A DNA stretch of 64,000 nt. Origin: Ch128b sp964527925. Its GTDB lineage: Bacteria > Bacteroidota > Ignavibacteria > Ch128b. The notes below the pieces were generated by a model, which saw only the letters and a list, made by a program, of their open reading frames with translations, ran no database searches and was not told the origin of the DNA. The stretch is from NCBI GenBank assembly GCA_964527925.1, contig CAZGQO010000002.1, positions 62,001 to 126,000 of the forward strand. The letters are read 5' to 3'. A program made the position numbers and the translations under genes. Shown here piece after piece: positions 47,146-56,711 of this stretch; position 1 is the first letter of the stretch; each line of letters starts with the position of its first letter.

Positions 47146-49191
47146 TCAGTCAACAATCTTATAATCAACATCTTTCGGCGGAATTTTATCAAATGAGTTC
47201 TTTTCTTTTACATAAAAATCAAACCATTCCATAGTTCGAATTGCAAAATCAAGTCGAGATTGTGTTCTTGCATTACCATGGCCTTCACCTGGATAGAGAA
47301 TTAATCTAACAGGAGCCTGATTCAAGGTTTTCAATGCACGATATAATTCCATTGCTTGAGCTACATTTACTCGTGGATCATCTTTGCCGTGTAAAATTAG
47401 AGTCGGTGTTTTACAATTTGTCACATATTTGATTGGACTTCTATCAAAGACAAGATCAAAATCTTCCCATGACCAGATTCTCCAGTGGACATAATAATCT
47501 TCATAAGGAATGTCAGTTGTTCCCCGTTTTGAGATTTGATTTGAAATTCCAACAAATACAACTGCCGCTGCAAATCTATCAGAATATTTTGTAGCAGCCC
47601 AGGCTGAGAAATATCCGCCGTAGCTTCCGCCACCAATTCCAACTCTGTCTTTATCGACCAATCCTTTGTTGATCAAATAATCAATTCCATCAATGACATC
47701 ATCAAATTCTTTTCCACCCAAATCTTTTTGTCCCATTTTAGAAAATTCAACTCCCCTTCCATTGCTCGCACGATAGTTTGGCATAAACACAAAATAACCG
47801 TGAACTGCAGCCATCTGTCCCCAGCTTCCATAAGAAGTAACCCATCCATTTTGATCAGCAGCTTCTGGTCCACCGTGAACATTCACAATCAAAGGATATC
47901 TTTTCCCTGATTCATAATTCAATGGATAAATTAAGACGCCTGTAATTTCGAGTCCGTCTCGTGCAGAATATCTAACTTCTTCCTGTTTAGCAAATCTCAC
48001 ATTTTTTAACCAGGGATTTACATCTGTTAATCTTTTTAGTCCTGTTTTTTTGTTGAATGAATAAATTTCGTTGGGATGATATGGAGTACTCACAACTAAA
48101 AAGAAATAATCTGATTTTTGATCATAAACAACTCGACGAATTACGATATTGCTTTGAGTAACAAGTTTTCTTTTTTGATCAGTTAATTTTTGCTCACTAA
48201 GTGGAAGATAAACACCTTCTTCTGCAGTGAATAAAACGGTCTGATTATCTTTCCAGCCAACCCAGTTGACAGTCCTTTCAAATTTATCTGAATAATTTCT
48301 TAAGTCAGAAAATTTTTCCGATTTATTTGGAACTCCTACAACATAAAGACTACTTGATGCTGGATCGTAAATATCAATTGCTGAATTGAAGACTAAATAT
48401 TTATCATCAGGACTGAAAGCAAAATTCCCAAGTTTGCCAGGGTTATCGATTAATAGTTCCATCGAATTTGTTGTGAGATCAATCAAATGCAATCTTTTGA
48501 ACATATAAGAATCATCTACGAGATTTCTTGGAGCAATTGCTGCTGCAATGTATTTACCAGAATTTGAAATAACGAAATCAAAGACAGTGCAATTTTTAGT
48601 AATCTGTTCAAATTTTTTCTTTTCTAAATCATATTTATAAAGATTGATGTGCTGCCAATCTTCTTCATAAATGATTGCATTAAAACCTTTTTTGAGAAGA
48701 TTTTTTCGTTTTTCTGGTGCTGGTGTTTGAGCTGTGAAATAAATCGATTTGCCATCAGGATGAAACTTAAATTGTTGAACGCTTTCGTTATGTTCGAAGA
48801 GTTTGAATTTTTCTCCTCCATCTACGGGAATTGCATAGACCTGAGTTGCTTTATCATTTTCAAATCTTCCAGTGAATGCAATCAATTTACCATCTGGTGA
48901 AAATGTTATATTACCGATGGAAACTTTACCAGTGATAAATCCTCTTTGATTACTTCCATCACTATTCATTACATAAAGTTCACGATAGGCAAATCCTGGT
49001 TCATCATTTACCTCTCTTGGGACAATAACAGTATATGCAATCAACTTTCCATCGGGTGAAAGAACAACTTCATTCACTGATTTAAGTTTTACAACATTGT
49101 AAGGAGTGAGAATTGTATCTGTTTGTGCAAATAATGTTGTGAAAAGTATCAGAAGAATGAATAGACTTTTATGGAATTGTTTCGTTCTCAT
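47146..49191 (-). CDS. Secreted S9-family peptidase (prolyl-oligopeptidase / acylaminoacyl-peptidase type)
   Basis: The start is placed at ATG 49191 (MRTKQFHKS) because GTGGAG lies 7 bases upstream. A signal peptide (to about LFAQ) leads to a seven-blade propeller region with WD/TolB-like repeats (LSPDGKLIAY, FSPDGKLIAFTG, FSPDDKYLVF). The C-terminal alpha/beta hydrolase has the triad Ser in GIGGGSYGGYFSAW, Asp in HGKDDPRV and His in PGEGHGNA. These enzymes cleave short peptides, often after proline or at blocked N-termini. The signal peptide puts it in the periplasm, where it would act on products of the larger secreted peptidases. It is 12 bases from the MetX-like gene upstream and may share its transcript. 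Confidence 0.93.
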   Translation of the reverse strand: MRTKQFHKSLFILLILFTTLFAQTDTILTPYNVVKLKSVNEVVLSPDGKLIAYTVIVPREVNDEPGFAYRELYVMNSDGSNQRGFITGKVSIGNITFSPDGKLIAFTGRFENDKATQVYAIPVDGGEKFKLFEHNESVQQFKFHPDGKSIYFTAQTPAPEKRKNLLKKGFNAIIYEEDWQHINLYKYDLEKKKFEQITKNCTVFDFVISNSGKYIAAAIAPRNLVDDSYMFKRLHLIDLTTNSMELLIDNPGKLGNFAFSPDDKYLVFNSAIDIYDPASSSLYVVGVPNKSEKFSDLRNYSDKFERTVNWVGWKDNQTVLFTAEEGVYLPLSEQKLTDQKRKLVTQSNIVIRRVVYDQKSDYFFLVVSTPYHPNEIYSFNKKTGLKRLTDVNPWLKNVRFAKQEEVRYSARDGLEITGVLIYPLNYESGKRYPLIVNVHGGPEAADQNGWVTSYGSWGQMAAVHGYFVFMPNYRASNGRGVEFSKMGQKDLGGKEFDDVIDGIDYLINKGLVDKDRVGIGGGSYGGYFSAWAATKYSDRFAAAVVFVGISNQISKRGTTDIPYEDYYVHWRIWSWEDFDLVFDRSPIKYVTNCKTPTLILHGKDDPRVNVAQAMELYRALKTLNQAPVRLILYPGEGHGNARTQSRLDFAIRTMEWFDFYVKEKNSFDKIPPKDVDYKIVD

Positions 49192-49203
49192 GATTTTCTC
49201 CAC

Positions 49204-50220
49204 TTATTTTGTTTTTAGAAAATTTTTGATTTCTTCACGAACCCGTTCGAGATTACAATTTACCGCAAGATGTCCGCATTTATCATCGAATACCAATGTT
49301 TTGCAATTTATCAACTGAGCTAATTCAAGTGCTGAAGAAGGATGAAGAATATAATCTTGCTTTGAGATTATTAAAAAGATTTCAGACTTAATGTGATTTT
49401 TTAATTCTTCTTTTGATTTGAAATTCCTTGAAATATCGTGATTAATCATTGCACGAAGTTGATAAAGATAGTCATAACTGTTCCAGTATGATGGTGCATC
49501 TTTATCAAAACTCTTAATTAACTCATCAAATTTTTCTGGCGGATTATTTTCAACATACCAATCAGGTGTACGAGCGACAAGCTGAGTTAACATATTGATG
49601 ATTTTAAAAATTTCTTTCTCACTCGTTCCACAAGAATGTCCTGATTTAATCAATTGTTCTCTTGTTGCCCACAAAAGTTTATCATAAGAACTTGACCATG
49701 GAGAAGGAACATAAGCAACAACTTTACTAACAAAATCTGGATGCGAGACAGCAAGTTGAAGAACCTGCATACTTCCCATTGATCCGCCAACTGCAGCAAA
49801 AAGTTTATTTATTCCAAAATATTCAGTAAGAAGTTTGTATTGAGTTTCAACTATATCATACATCGAGAATGCCGGAAATTTTTCGTTTCGTTGTTTCTCA
49901 CTATTTGAAGGAGAAGTGGAAACACCATTACCCAGAGCATCAACACAAACAATAAAATAATTTGTCGAATCAAGGAGTTTATCTTTTCCGTCACCAATTA
50001 ATCTTCCAAGCATTTCACTCGTTCCACCAAACCAGGTTGAGTATAAAATTACATTTGATTTATCTTCATTCATTTTTCCAAATGTTCTGTAGCCAATCTT
50101 ACAATCATAAACTATTTCTCCGCTTTCTAGTTTAAAGTCTCCGATATTATAAAATAATTGTTGTCCGTTGATTGTAAGTGCAAAGAAAAAAATCGAGATA
50201 AATAAAGATTTAATTTTCAT
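49204..50220 (-). CDS. Exported MetX-like alpha/beta hydrolase
   Basis: This 338-residue protein has a signal peptide (ending near TINGQ, residue 19) and the homoserine O-acetyltransferase-type alpha/beta hydrolase fold. It shows KIGYRTFGKMNEDKSNVILY, the nucleophile Ser in GGSMGSMQVLQLA, the Asp in ISKQDYILHP and the His in KCGHLAV. Cytoplasmic MetX acetylates homoserine, but an exported copy would not meet acetyl-CoA, so a hydrolase or esterase role is more likely. Several MetX relatives are known to be hydrolases. It is flanked by the S9 peptidase and a DUF1684 lipoprotein at 12-base and 11-base spacing, so an envelope-located operon is likely. Confidence 0.85.
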   Translation of the reverse strand: MKIKSLFISIFFFALTINGQQLFYNIGDFKLESGEIVYDCKIGYRTFGKMNEDKSNVILYSTWFGGTSEMLGRLIGDGKDKLLDSTNYFIVCVDALGNGVSTSPSNSEKQRNEKFPAFSMYDIVETQYKLLTEYFGINKLFAAVGGSMGSMQVLQLAVSHPDFVSKVVAYVPSPWSSSYDKLLWATREQLIKSGHSCGTSEKEIFKIINMLTQLVARTPDWYVENNPPEKFDELIKSFDKDAPSYWNSYDYLYQLRAMINHDISRNFKSKEELKNHIKSEIFLIISKQDYILHPSSALELAQLINCKTLVFDDKCGHLAVNCNLERVREEIKNFLKTK

Positions 50221-50231
50221 TTCTGGCTCAT

Positions 50232-50870
50232 TTATTTATGATACTTTTTCTCGCCTGCTTCAATTCTGAGATTTATAAAATCTTCTTTTCGTGGAATTGC
50301 ACAGGAATAAAGTGGAGTATAAGCACAATATGGATTATAAGCTTTGTTGAAATCAATGGTGTAAAGATAGTCAGGATCCGGTGATTCTTCCTCTACATCA
50401 AGATATCTTCCAACTTCATAAGTTTCATCGCCAGTCGTTAAATCAGTGAACCACACTGCGAGATAATTTCTCAGATATTCTTTTCCTTCCTTGATGCTGC
50501 TTTCAGGATACTTATAAATATTTATCCTGTAAGATTTGCCCTTATAATCAAATTGAAAATATCCATATTTAATTTGGGTTCTTTCTTCACCTTTTGTTCC
50601 ATACACAATTACAGTTTCGGGAACTTCATATCGATATAGTTTTGATTGAAATCGAAAATCTGGATTCACATCAAAATAATTTAAGCCAGTATATTTTACG
50701 TTCGGATCTCGCTTGAAAGGTGAATCGGGACTATATCTGAAAAATGAATCCTGTTGTGCACGATAGTTATTAATCTCTTTCAGGTATTCAAGATCAATTC
50801 TTTTTTGTTTACATGATTGAATAAGAAAAAAGGAAATAAAGACTAAAAAAATAAATTTATGTAATCTCAT
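50232..50870 (-). CDS. DUF1684 family lipoprotein
   Basis: This 212-residue protein has a signal with lipobox (IQSC, Cys near residue 20) and the DUF1684 signature: FKRD followed by GLNYFDVNPDFRF, then VYGTKGEERTQIKYGYFQFD, LAVWFTDLTTGDETYEVGRY, and the end DFNKAYNPYCAYTPLYSCAI. The conserved NPYC...C segment is typical of the family. Its biochemical function is not established. It lies between the MetX-like hydrolase and the 2-hydroxyacid dehydrogenase and starts 16 bases after the latter. Confidence 0.88.
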   Translation of the reverse strand: MRLHKFIFLVFISFFLIQSCKQKRIDLEYLKEINNYRAQQDSFFRYSPDSPFKRDPNVKYTGLNYFDVNPDFRFQSKLYRYEVPETVIVYGTKGEERTQIKYGYFQFDYKGKSYRINIYKYPESSIKEGKEYLRNYLAVWFTDLTTGDETYEVGRYLDVEEESPDPDYLYTIDFNKAYNPYCAYTPLYSCAIPRKEDFINLRIEAGEKKYHK

Positions 50871-50886
50871 GACTTCTACTCATAAT

Positions 50887-51852
50887 TTATCTTTTAATTG
50901 AATTAACTGGTGTGATTGGTTTTTGTCCCTTCAATACTTTCACAATATTTCTTGCACAGAGTTCAGCCATTTTTGTTCTCGTTTTTTCAGTGGCGCTTCC
51001 TATATGAGGCAGGAGTACAACATTTTTCATTTTAAGTAAATCTTTCGTAATCCTGGGTTCGAATTCATAAACATCAAGACCTGCTGAAAACAATTTACCA
51101 GATTTCAGGGCTTTAACAAGAGCTGCTTCGTTGATAACTTCTCCACGAGCAGTGTTTATCAAGATTGCACCGTCTTTCATCAAATTAAATTCTTTTTCAT
51201 CGATAAGATGATAAGTTTCTTTTGTCAGTGGAGTATGAATCGAAATAAAATCAGATTTTTTCAGCAATTGATTTAACGAAACGAATTTTGCACCAGTTTG
51301 TTTTTCGAAATCTTTTATTTGTTTTTTATCGAAGTAAATTATTTTCATTCCAAAACCAACAGCCCTTCTTCCCATTGCCTGACCAATTCTTCCAGCTCCA
51401 ATAATCCCAAGTGTTTTACCATTAAGTTCTTTCCCAAGCATTAAATCTGATTGCCATATTTTAAATTTTCCTTTTCTGGTAAATTTATCAGCTTCGACAA
51501 TTCTTCTTGCACAGGCAAGCAAGAGAGCAAAAGCTAAATCAGCTGTTGCGTTTGTTAAGACATCAGGAGTGTTTGTCACCCAGATATTTTTTTGAGTTGC
51601 GTGTTCTACATCAATGTTGTTAAATCCAACAGCATAGTTTGAAATAACTTTTAAATTTGGTAATGCATCGATTATTTCTTTATCGATCTGATTTGCAAGA
51701 AGACAAAGCAGTGCATCACAATATTTTGCTTTTTTTATCAATGTGGATTTTGGAATTGGTAGATAACTTTTGTGCTGAATTACTTCAATATTGTTTTCTG
51801 AAAGAATCTTAATTGCAATTTCCGGAATTATTGAAGTAATGAATACTTTCAT
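50887..51852 (-). CDS. D-2-hydroxyacid dehydrogenase (glyoxylate/hydroxypyruvate reductase type)
   Basis: This 321-residue NAD(P)-dependent enzyme has the family motifs: GIIGAGRIGQAMGRRA (about 149-164), the catalytic Arg in NTARGEVINE, Glu in DVYEFEPRI and His in LLPHIGSAT (about 283-291). It matches the D-glycerate dehydrogenase/hydroxypyruvate reductase group, which reduces glyoxylate and hydroxypyruvate. A serine:glyoxylate- or phosphoserine-type aminotransferase (55366-56511) on the same strand could use the same metabolites. Substrate is inferred from similarity and should be kept open. Confidence 0.88.
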   Translation of the reverse strand: MKVFITSIIPEIAIKILSENNIEVIQHKSYLPIPKSTLIKKAKYCDALLCLLANQIDKEIIDALPNLKVISNYAVGFNNIDVEHATQKNIWVTNTPDVLTNATADLAFALLLACARRIVEADKFTRKGKFKIWQSDLMLGKELNGKTLGIIGAGRIGQAMGRRAVGFGMKIIYFDKKQIKDFEKQTGAKFVSLNQLLKKSDFISIHTPLTKETYHLIDEKEFNLMKDGAILINTARGEVINEAALVKALKSGKLFSAGLDVYEFEPRITKDLLKMKNVVLLPHIGSATEKTRTKMAELCARNIVKVLKGQKPITPVNSIKR

Positions 51853-51899
51853 TTTACTCTCTCCCTGTTTGAAGATTAAATTTTAATAACATTAATCTT

Positions 51900-53513
51900 T
51901 TATCTAAAAAGTAAATTCACTATATAAACTGCACCAAGAATTCCAGCCACATCAGCCATCAAACCAATCGGCAAGGAATAACGAGTTTTCTGGATATTCA
52001 CTGAACCAAAGTAAACAGCAAGAACATAAAATGTTGTTTCTGTACTTCCATAGAAAGTTGAAACCATTACACCAATTAGTGAGTCAGGACCATGAGTTTT
52101 TATAATTTCAGTCATAATTCCAAGTGAACCTGAACCAGAAAGTGGCCTCATCAAAGCCATAGGTAAAGCTTCAGCTGGCATCCCGATGAAGTTTGTGATT
52201 GGAGTAAGAACATAAACCAGCAAATCCATTGCACCGCCATATCTAAAAATTCCAATTGCAGCAAGCATTGCAACAAGATATGGAATGATTCTAACGGCAA
52301 CATTAAATCCTTCTTTCGCACCTTCAACAAATTTTTCGTAGACTTTTACTTTTTTAATTAAACCAAAAGTCAGAAACGAAAAAATTAAAAATGGAATTGC
52401 GAGTATTGAAACATATCCAATAACCATTTTGAAAGTTTCGGGATTTATCCAGCTGAATAAATTACCAACAAATTTTCCCAATCCTGTGGTTAATGAAATT
52501 ACTGTTAATAAAATTAAAGTTAGAATGAATAATAAACCTTTTTTACGAGATTTAATCCATCCTGCAAAATCTTTTTTAATTAATGGATAATTTGCAAAAA
52601 TTTTTGCAGCCGTTATTCCAGTAATTGTTGCACAACTTGCACCAAAAATTGATGTTCCAATTATAATCGCAGGATCTGATGAACCAGCAGCAGCACGAAC
52701 CGCAATTGCAGTTGCAGGAATTAAAGTTAATCCTGCGGTATTAATCGCAAGGAACATACACATTGCATCAGTTGCTGTATCTTTCTGTGGATTCAATTGA
52801 TTTAAATCTTCCATTGCTTTCAATCCAAATGGAGTCGCAGCGTTACTCAATCCGAGCATATTTGCAGATATATTCATAATCATAGAACCCATTGCGGGAT
52901 GATCCTGCGGAACATCAGGAAATAAAAATTTTGTGATTGGCCTAACACTTCGAGCGATTATTTTAATTAACCCAGCTTCTTCAGCAACTTTCATTACACC
53001 GAGCCACAAAGCCATAATTCCAATTAAACCGAGAGCAATTTGAACTGCAACATTAACAATATCTAGCAATCCATTTGTTACACTTTTCATTTTCAAAAAT
53101 TTTACTTCCTCGAGAGAAACTTTCAGTTTCAACTCATCTTCATTCGATTGAACAATTTTTGCTTCACCACTGATATCGTTCTTTTCACCCGATGCAGAAG
53201 CTATAGTTTTCCAGATCTCTGGTGATGAATCATTTACGAATAAAGTAATTCTTCCCTGATCTTTCGACTTAAGTATAACTTTACCATCAACCTGAACATC
53301 CGAATTATGAGAAACGTTATAGAACTGATTGAATTTATCTTTTGATATAAAAAATTTTCCGGTTAGAATTTTATTTTCATTTTTTTCAATCTTAAAATTA
53401 ATCTCGAAACATTCTCTATTGTGAAATTTATTTTCAGTCGAATCTTTCACATCGAAATAAAGTGCGGTTCCAAGACCAAGAATTATGAGGGCAATCCAGA
53501 CATAGTTAAGCAT
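51900..53513 (-). CDS. Fused SpmA-SpmB (nucleoside-recognition domain) membrane protein with inserted periplasmic domain
   Basis: This 537-residue protein joins SpmA-like (about 145-330; NISANMLGLSNAATPFGLKA, then AINTAGLTLIPATA) and SpmB-like (about 355-537; EGAKEGFNVAVRIIPYLVAM, then MRPLSGSGSLGIM and STFYGSTETTFYV) halves. Bacillus has these as two genes for spore cortex maturation. Here an extra polar domain of about 115 residues (about 25-140) follows the first helix and ends in EDELKLKVSLEEVKF; it resembles nothing I know and should be outside the cytoplasm. The organism is not expected to sporulate. In Bacteroidota fused SpmAB proteins are common but of unknown function. It begins 7 bases after a cell-wall amidase gene. 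Confidence 0.85.
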   Translation of the reverse strand: MLNYVWIALIILGLGTALYFDVKDSTENKFHNRECFEINFKIEKNENKILTGKFFISKDKFNQFYNVSHNSDVQVDGKVILKSKDQGRITLFVNDSSPEIWKTIASASGEKNDISGEAKIVQSNEDELKLKVSLEEVKFLKMKSVTNGLLDIVNVAVQIALGLIGIMALWLGVMKVAEEAGLIKIIARSVRPITKFLFPDVPQDHPAMGSMIMNISANMLGLSNAATPFGLKAMEDLNQLNPQKDTATDAMCMFLAINTAGLTLIPATAIAVRAAAGSSDPAIIIGTSIFGASCATITGITAAKIFANYPLIKKDFAGWIKSRKKGLLFILTLILLTVISLTTGLGKFVGNLFSWINPETFKMVIGYVSILAIPFLIFSFLTFGLIKKVKVYEKFVEGAKEGFNVAVRIIPYLVAMLAAIGIFRYGGAMDLLVYVLTPITNFIGMPAEALPMALMRPLSGSGSLGIMTEIIKTHGPDSLIGVMVSTFYGSTETTFYVLAVYFGSVNIQKTRYSLPIGLMADVAGILGAVYIVNLLFR

Positions 53514-53520
53514 TTTTACC

Positions 53521-54588
53521 TCATGAATTTTTTCTATTTAGAAAAACGATTTTCTTTCTGAATGGGAAAGAATGATTTCCAGCAACATTTTTCACTACAA
53601 CTCTTATCTCATGCAGTCCTGCTTTATAGTTGTTGCTAATAGGAATGACTAATTGCTTTTTATCTTTATTTATTGCAAAGAAAGCATTAACATTTTGAGA
53701 GTCAATTTGAGCAATGTAAAATGTTGTATCAATTCCTTTGTTCTGATCGTCAATTTGAATAGAAATATTTTTGTCGGTGGAAAGATTTATTGTATCTATT
53801 GGACAAGATAGTTTCACAATTCCCTGTCGCAGATATCTGCCCAAACCTCGAAAAATTCCCCATGCTTGAATTTGATTGAATTCATCAATAATTAATCGTT
53901 GTTCTTCGTAAGCACTTGTATGAAATGCACATTCAACCAGAATTCTTGGAGCTTTTGTTTTTCTGAGAACTGAAAAACCTGCTTTTGGATAGACTAGATA
54001 ATCTGAATAAGTTCCATCGAAGGAACCTAATCCGCCGCTATTTCCCATTACATATGCAAGATCCCTTTGGACATATTTTGCAAAATCATGACTTGAATGA
54101 TCGTACTCGTAGTCTGTTGGAAAAGCATGATAATATGTTGAAGTATAATTAGTGTAAATATCACCTGGTCTGCCTGGTGCATTATGATGAATTGAAATGA
54201 AGATATCTGAACCCCATTCATTCGACATTCGAGAACGATCATCGAGAGTAATAAAAGTATCTTTATCTCTCGACATATTAACAATTGCACCAGCTTTAGT
54301 GAGATAATCACGAAGATAAAGAGCAACTTTCAAATTAACATCAGCTTCGATTGCGAGTCCCTGTGGACCTTTGTTTCTTCTATCAGTTCCACCGTGTCCA
54401 GGATCAAGAAAAATTTTCAGACCAGTGAAATAAGGTGAGAAAAATTTTATTGTTGAATCTCTTTTTTCTTCAGGATGCCAATCGAATGGTTTGACATAAT
54501 AAACATTGTATAAAATCTTACGAGTTACACAACCCGATAGAAAAATCAGAACTAACGAAATAAATAATACTAAATTTCTGATTCTCAT
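53521..54588 (-). CDS. N-acetylmuramoyl-L-alanine amidase (Amidase_3), lipoprotein
   Basis: This 355-residue protein has a lipobox (LSGC, Cys near 20) and a zinc amidase domain (about 55-250). It shows IFLDPGHGGTDRR (first His), LAIEADVNLKVALYL (Glu), FISIHHNAPG (His), and the catalytic Glu in VECAFHTS. Residues 265-345 form a separate beta domain. It cuts the bond between muramic acid and the peptide stem of peptidoglycan, in the periplasm. It is followed by the SpmAB fusion. No inhibitory helix over the active site is evident, so its control is not visible in the sequence. Confidence 0.92.
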   Translation of the reverse strand: MRIRNLVLFISLVLIFLSGCVTRKILYNVYYVKPFDWHPEEKRDSTIKFFSPYFTGLKIFLDPGHGGTDRRNKGPQGLAIEADVNLKVALYLRDYLTKAGAIVNMSRDKDTFITLDDRSRMSNEWGSDIFISIHHNAPGRPGDIYTNYTSTYYHAFPTDYEYDHSSHDFAKYVQRDLAYVMGNSGGLGSFDGTYSDYLVYPKAGFSVLRKTKAPRILVECAFHTSAYEEQRLIIDEFNQIQAWGIFRGLGRYLRQGIVKLSCPIDTINLSTDKNISIQIDDQNKGIDTTFYIAQIDSQNVNAFFAINKDKKQLVIPISNNYKAGLHEIRVVVKNVAGNHSFPFRKKIVFLNRKNS

Positions 54589-54672
54589 ACACTCACCTAC
54601 TTTTATTCAACTCTGAGGCAATTTTTTGAATTAAAATTCAATGCAATTTAAATCACAGAGATTAGAATTCAA

Positions 54673-55116
54673 TTATTGATCAGAAAATTTTACTTTAGTT
54701 GAAGTTAACAACTCACTAATCGTATTTCCTTTTGAAAAAAATAAAACAAGAATTTCATTCCATATAAAAAGTGGCGGTAAGAAAATCACAACTCTCAGTA
54801 GATTCCGTTTAAAGATTTCGAACAAGAATTTGAGACTCCCATACAAATGCTTCTGATATTGATTTTCATACCTTTCTTTTATTCTTAAGCCAAACAAGAA
54901 TTTTCCAGGAGTAAATTTTAATATCGATTCAAACAACAAAAAGTAAAATTCAAAAAGAAGAACGACAATGAATACAAATTTTATCAGGTCATCTTCTGCT
55001 ACCTTTAGTAAACGACTCGAATTCAGATATATGATAGCAATAAAGATTAATACATCAACTGCAAATGCAAATCCACGAGCTAACAATAAACTAACTTTTT
55101 GATAATCTTCTAACAT
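54673..55116 (-). CDS. RDD-family membrane protein
   Basis: This 147-residue protein has three hydrophobic segments (about 17-34, 46-64, 103-125). RDD-type features are ARGFAFAVDVLIF near residue 14 (Arg/Asp of the RD motif) and TPGKFLFGLRI near 69. RDD proteins are small membrane proteins of mixed or unknown function, some acting in transport. It starts right after the glutaredoxin gene (1-base gap), so they are co-transcribed, but the pairing gives no clear function. Confidence 0.8.
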   Translation of the reverse strand: MLEDYQKVSLLLARGFAFAVDVLIFIAIIYLNSSRLLKVAEDDLIKFVFIVVLLFEFYFLLFESILKFTPGKFLFGLRIKERYENQYQKHLYGSLKFLFEIFKRNLLRVVIFLPPLFIWNEILVLFFSKGNTISELLTSTKVKFSDQ

Positions 55117-55117
55117 A

Positions 55118-55369
55118 TCAATTATTGTTTCTTAATCTCTTTACCAGTTCAAGAGCTTCATGCGGCTTTATGCTCACAAAGATCGAACCATCCACCACAA
55201 GAGTTGGAACATATCTTTGTCCATTTGTAATTGAATTTAATTCTTCGTTGAACTCCTCATTTAAGTCAATGTATTTTTCTTCAAATGGAACTTCATAAGT
55301 CTCCAAAATTTTTTTGACAATCTTGCAATTACTGCAAGTTGAAGTCGAATAAAGAGTAAATTTGTTCAT
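55118..55369 (-). CDS. Glutaredoxin-family protein
   Basis: This 83-residue protein is a single glutaredoxin fold with the redox motif CSNC (11-14, in LYSTSTCSNCKIVKKIL), the cis-Pro in RYVPTLVV, and a C-terminal helix. It acts as a cytoplasmic thiol-disulfide exchanger, or a NrdH/arsenate-reductase-like reductant. The start overlaps the aminotransferase stop by 4 bases (ATGA), so translation is coupled. CSNC is not the common CPYC or CVQC; substrate is not predictable. Confidence 0.87.
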   Translation of the reverse strand: MNKFTLYSTSTCSNCKIVKKILETYEVPFEEKYIDLNEEFNEELNSITNGQRYVPTLVVDGSIFVSIKPHEALELVKRLRNNN

Positions 55370-56511
55370 TTCTTCAATTCAAGAAAATATTTTTGTATTG
55401 CATTGACTCCACTGGATGCTTCAAAACTATAACCAACCTCTTTCAATGTGAATTCGAGGGCAGATATCATCGTTATCATATCAAATTCATCGTAATAGCC
55501 GAGATGTGAAATTCTGAATAGTTTCTCTTTGTAATGTTCCTGTCCACCTGCTACAGTAATTCCATATTTGTATTTCAGTATTTTATTAAATTTTTTGAAT
55601 TCCAAATTTTCTGGCACAAGTACTGCGGTAATTGCGTTCGATGGGCTCTTGCTTAAAAGTTTTAATCCAAGTGCTTGCACACCAAATCTAATTCCTTCCG
55701 CAAGAATTGAATGTCGAAGCCAGATATTTTCGAGTCCCTCTTGTTTTATCATCTTCAATGCTTCATTTGCACCGATAACTAATGAAATTGCAGGAGTCCA
55801 TGGAGTATCACCAGTTTCAAGAGCTTTCTTCGCACGTTCAAGTGAAAAGTAAAATGTACGATTTTTAGTTTGATTGATTTTCTTCCATGCTCTTTCACTC
55901 ACAGCAATGAACGCAAGTCCAGGAGGAATCATTAATCCTTTTTGAGAACCAGTGATTACAATATCTAAATCCCAATCATCCATTCTGAGTTCAATTGCAC
56001 CGACTGAAGTTATTCCGTCAACAACAATCAATGCATCAGAAATCTTGTGAACTTCTTTTGCAATTTCCTTAACATCTGTAACCGTACCAGAAGAAGTTTC
56101 ACTGTGAGTGAGAAAGACAGCTTTTACATCAGGATTGTTTTTTACATCACTTAGGATTTCATCAACAGTTGGTGGTTCACCCCATTCTTTTTTTATTTCG
56201 ATTGGAATTCCGCCAAAAGTTTTAATTAAATGTCCCCATCTTTCACCAAACTTCCCACCATTGACAAAAATTGCTTTATCGTTTTCAGCAATGATATTTC
56301 CAACTGCAGCTTCCATTGAACCAGTTCCACTTGATGTCAGGGTGTAAACATCCTGTTTTGTTTGAAAGAGATATTTCAGATTTTCATTCAACTCACGAAA
56401 AATTTCTTTGAACTCAGGATTTCGATGATGAATGATTGTCTGAGCCATTTTCAGCATCAAGTTTTCGGGTACAGGAGTTGGTCCCGGAGTGAATAATCTT
56501 TTCTTAAACAT
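55366..56511 (-). CDS. Class V aminotransferase (serine-glyoxylate/alanine-glyoxylate type)
   Basis: This 381-residue PLP enzyme has FTPGPTPVP at the N-terminus, LTSSGTGSMEAAVGN near 58-72, VDGITSVGAIEL (164-175, PLP Asp), and Schiff-base Lys191 in TGSQKGLMIPPGLAF. It matches class V enzymes that use serine or alanine with glyoxylate, or that act as alternative phosphoserine aminotransferases. The 2-hydroxyacid dehydrogenase 4 kb downstream on the same strand handles glyoxylate/hydroxypyruvate-type substrates, so the two may link serine and glycerate. It is the first gene of the aminotransferase-glutaredoxin-RDD operon. Substrate is inferred. Confidence 0.9.
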   Translation of the reverse strand: MFKKRLFTPGPTPVPENLMLKMAQTIIHHRNPEFKEIFRELNENLKYLFQTKQDVYTLTSSGTGSMEAAVGNIIAENDKAIFVNGGKFGERWGHLIKTFGGIPIEIKKEWGEPPTVDEILSDVKNNPDVKAVFLTHSETSSGTVTDVKEIAKEVHKISDALIVVDGITSVGAIELRMDDWDLDIVITGSQKGLMIPPGLAFIAVSERAWKKINQTKNRTFYFSLERAKKALETGDTPWTPAISLVIGANEALKMIKQEGLENIWLRHSILAEGIRFGVQALGLKLLSKSPSNAITAVLVPENLEFKKFNKILKYKYGITVAGGQEHYKEKLFRISHLGYYDEFDMITMISALEFTLKEVGYSFEASSGVNAIQKYFLELKK

Positions 56512-56711
56512 ATTTCCTCTTAAGTTTTTACAAAATTACAAAGATTTGAATAAGTACTTTTTAGTTGAATAATTAAAGATTTAATTAATTGTGTAAGTAA
56601 AAGATTAAAAAATTTTGGAGAGACTATTTATTAGAAATATCCACTTAGATAAGAAAAGATTATAATTTTGAATGGAGAAAAAGTTTTAGGTTTATTCTCT
56701 AACAAAAAAAA

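Noticed and set aside
49204..50220. Homoserine O-acetyltransferase of methionine synthesis (metX)
   Set aside because: A signal peptide is present and no methionine gene is near, so the gene symbol was withheld.
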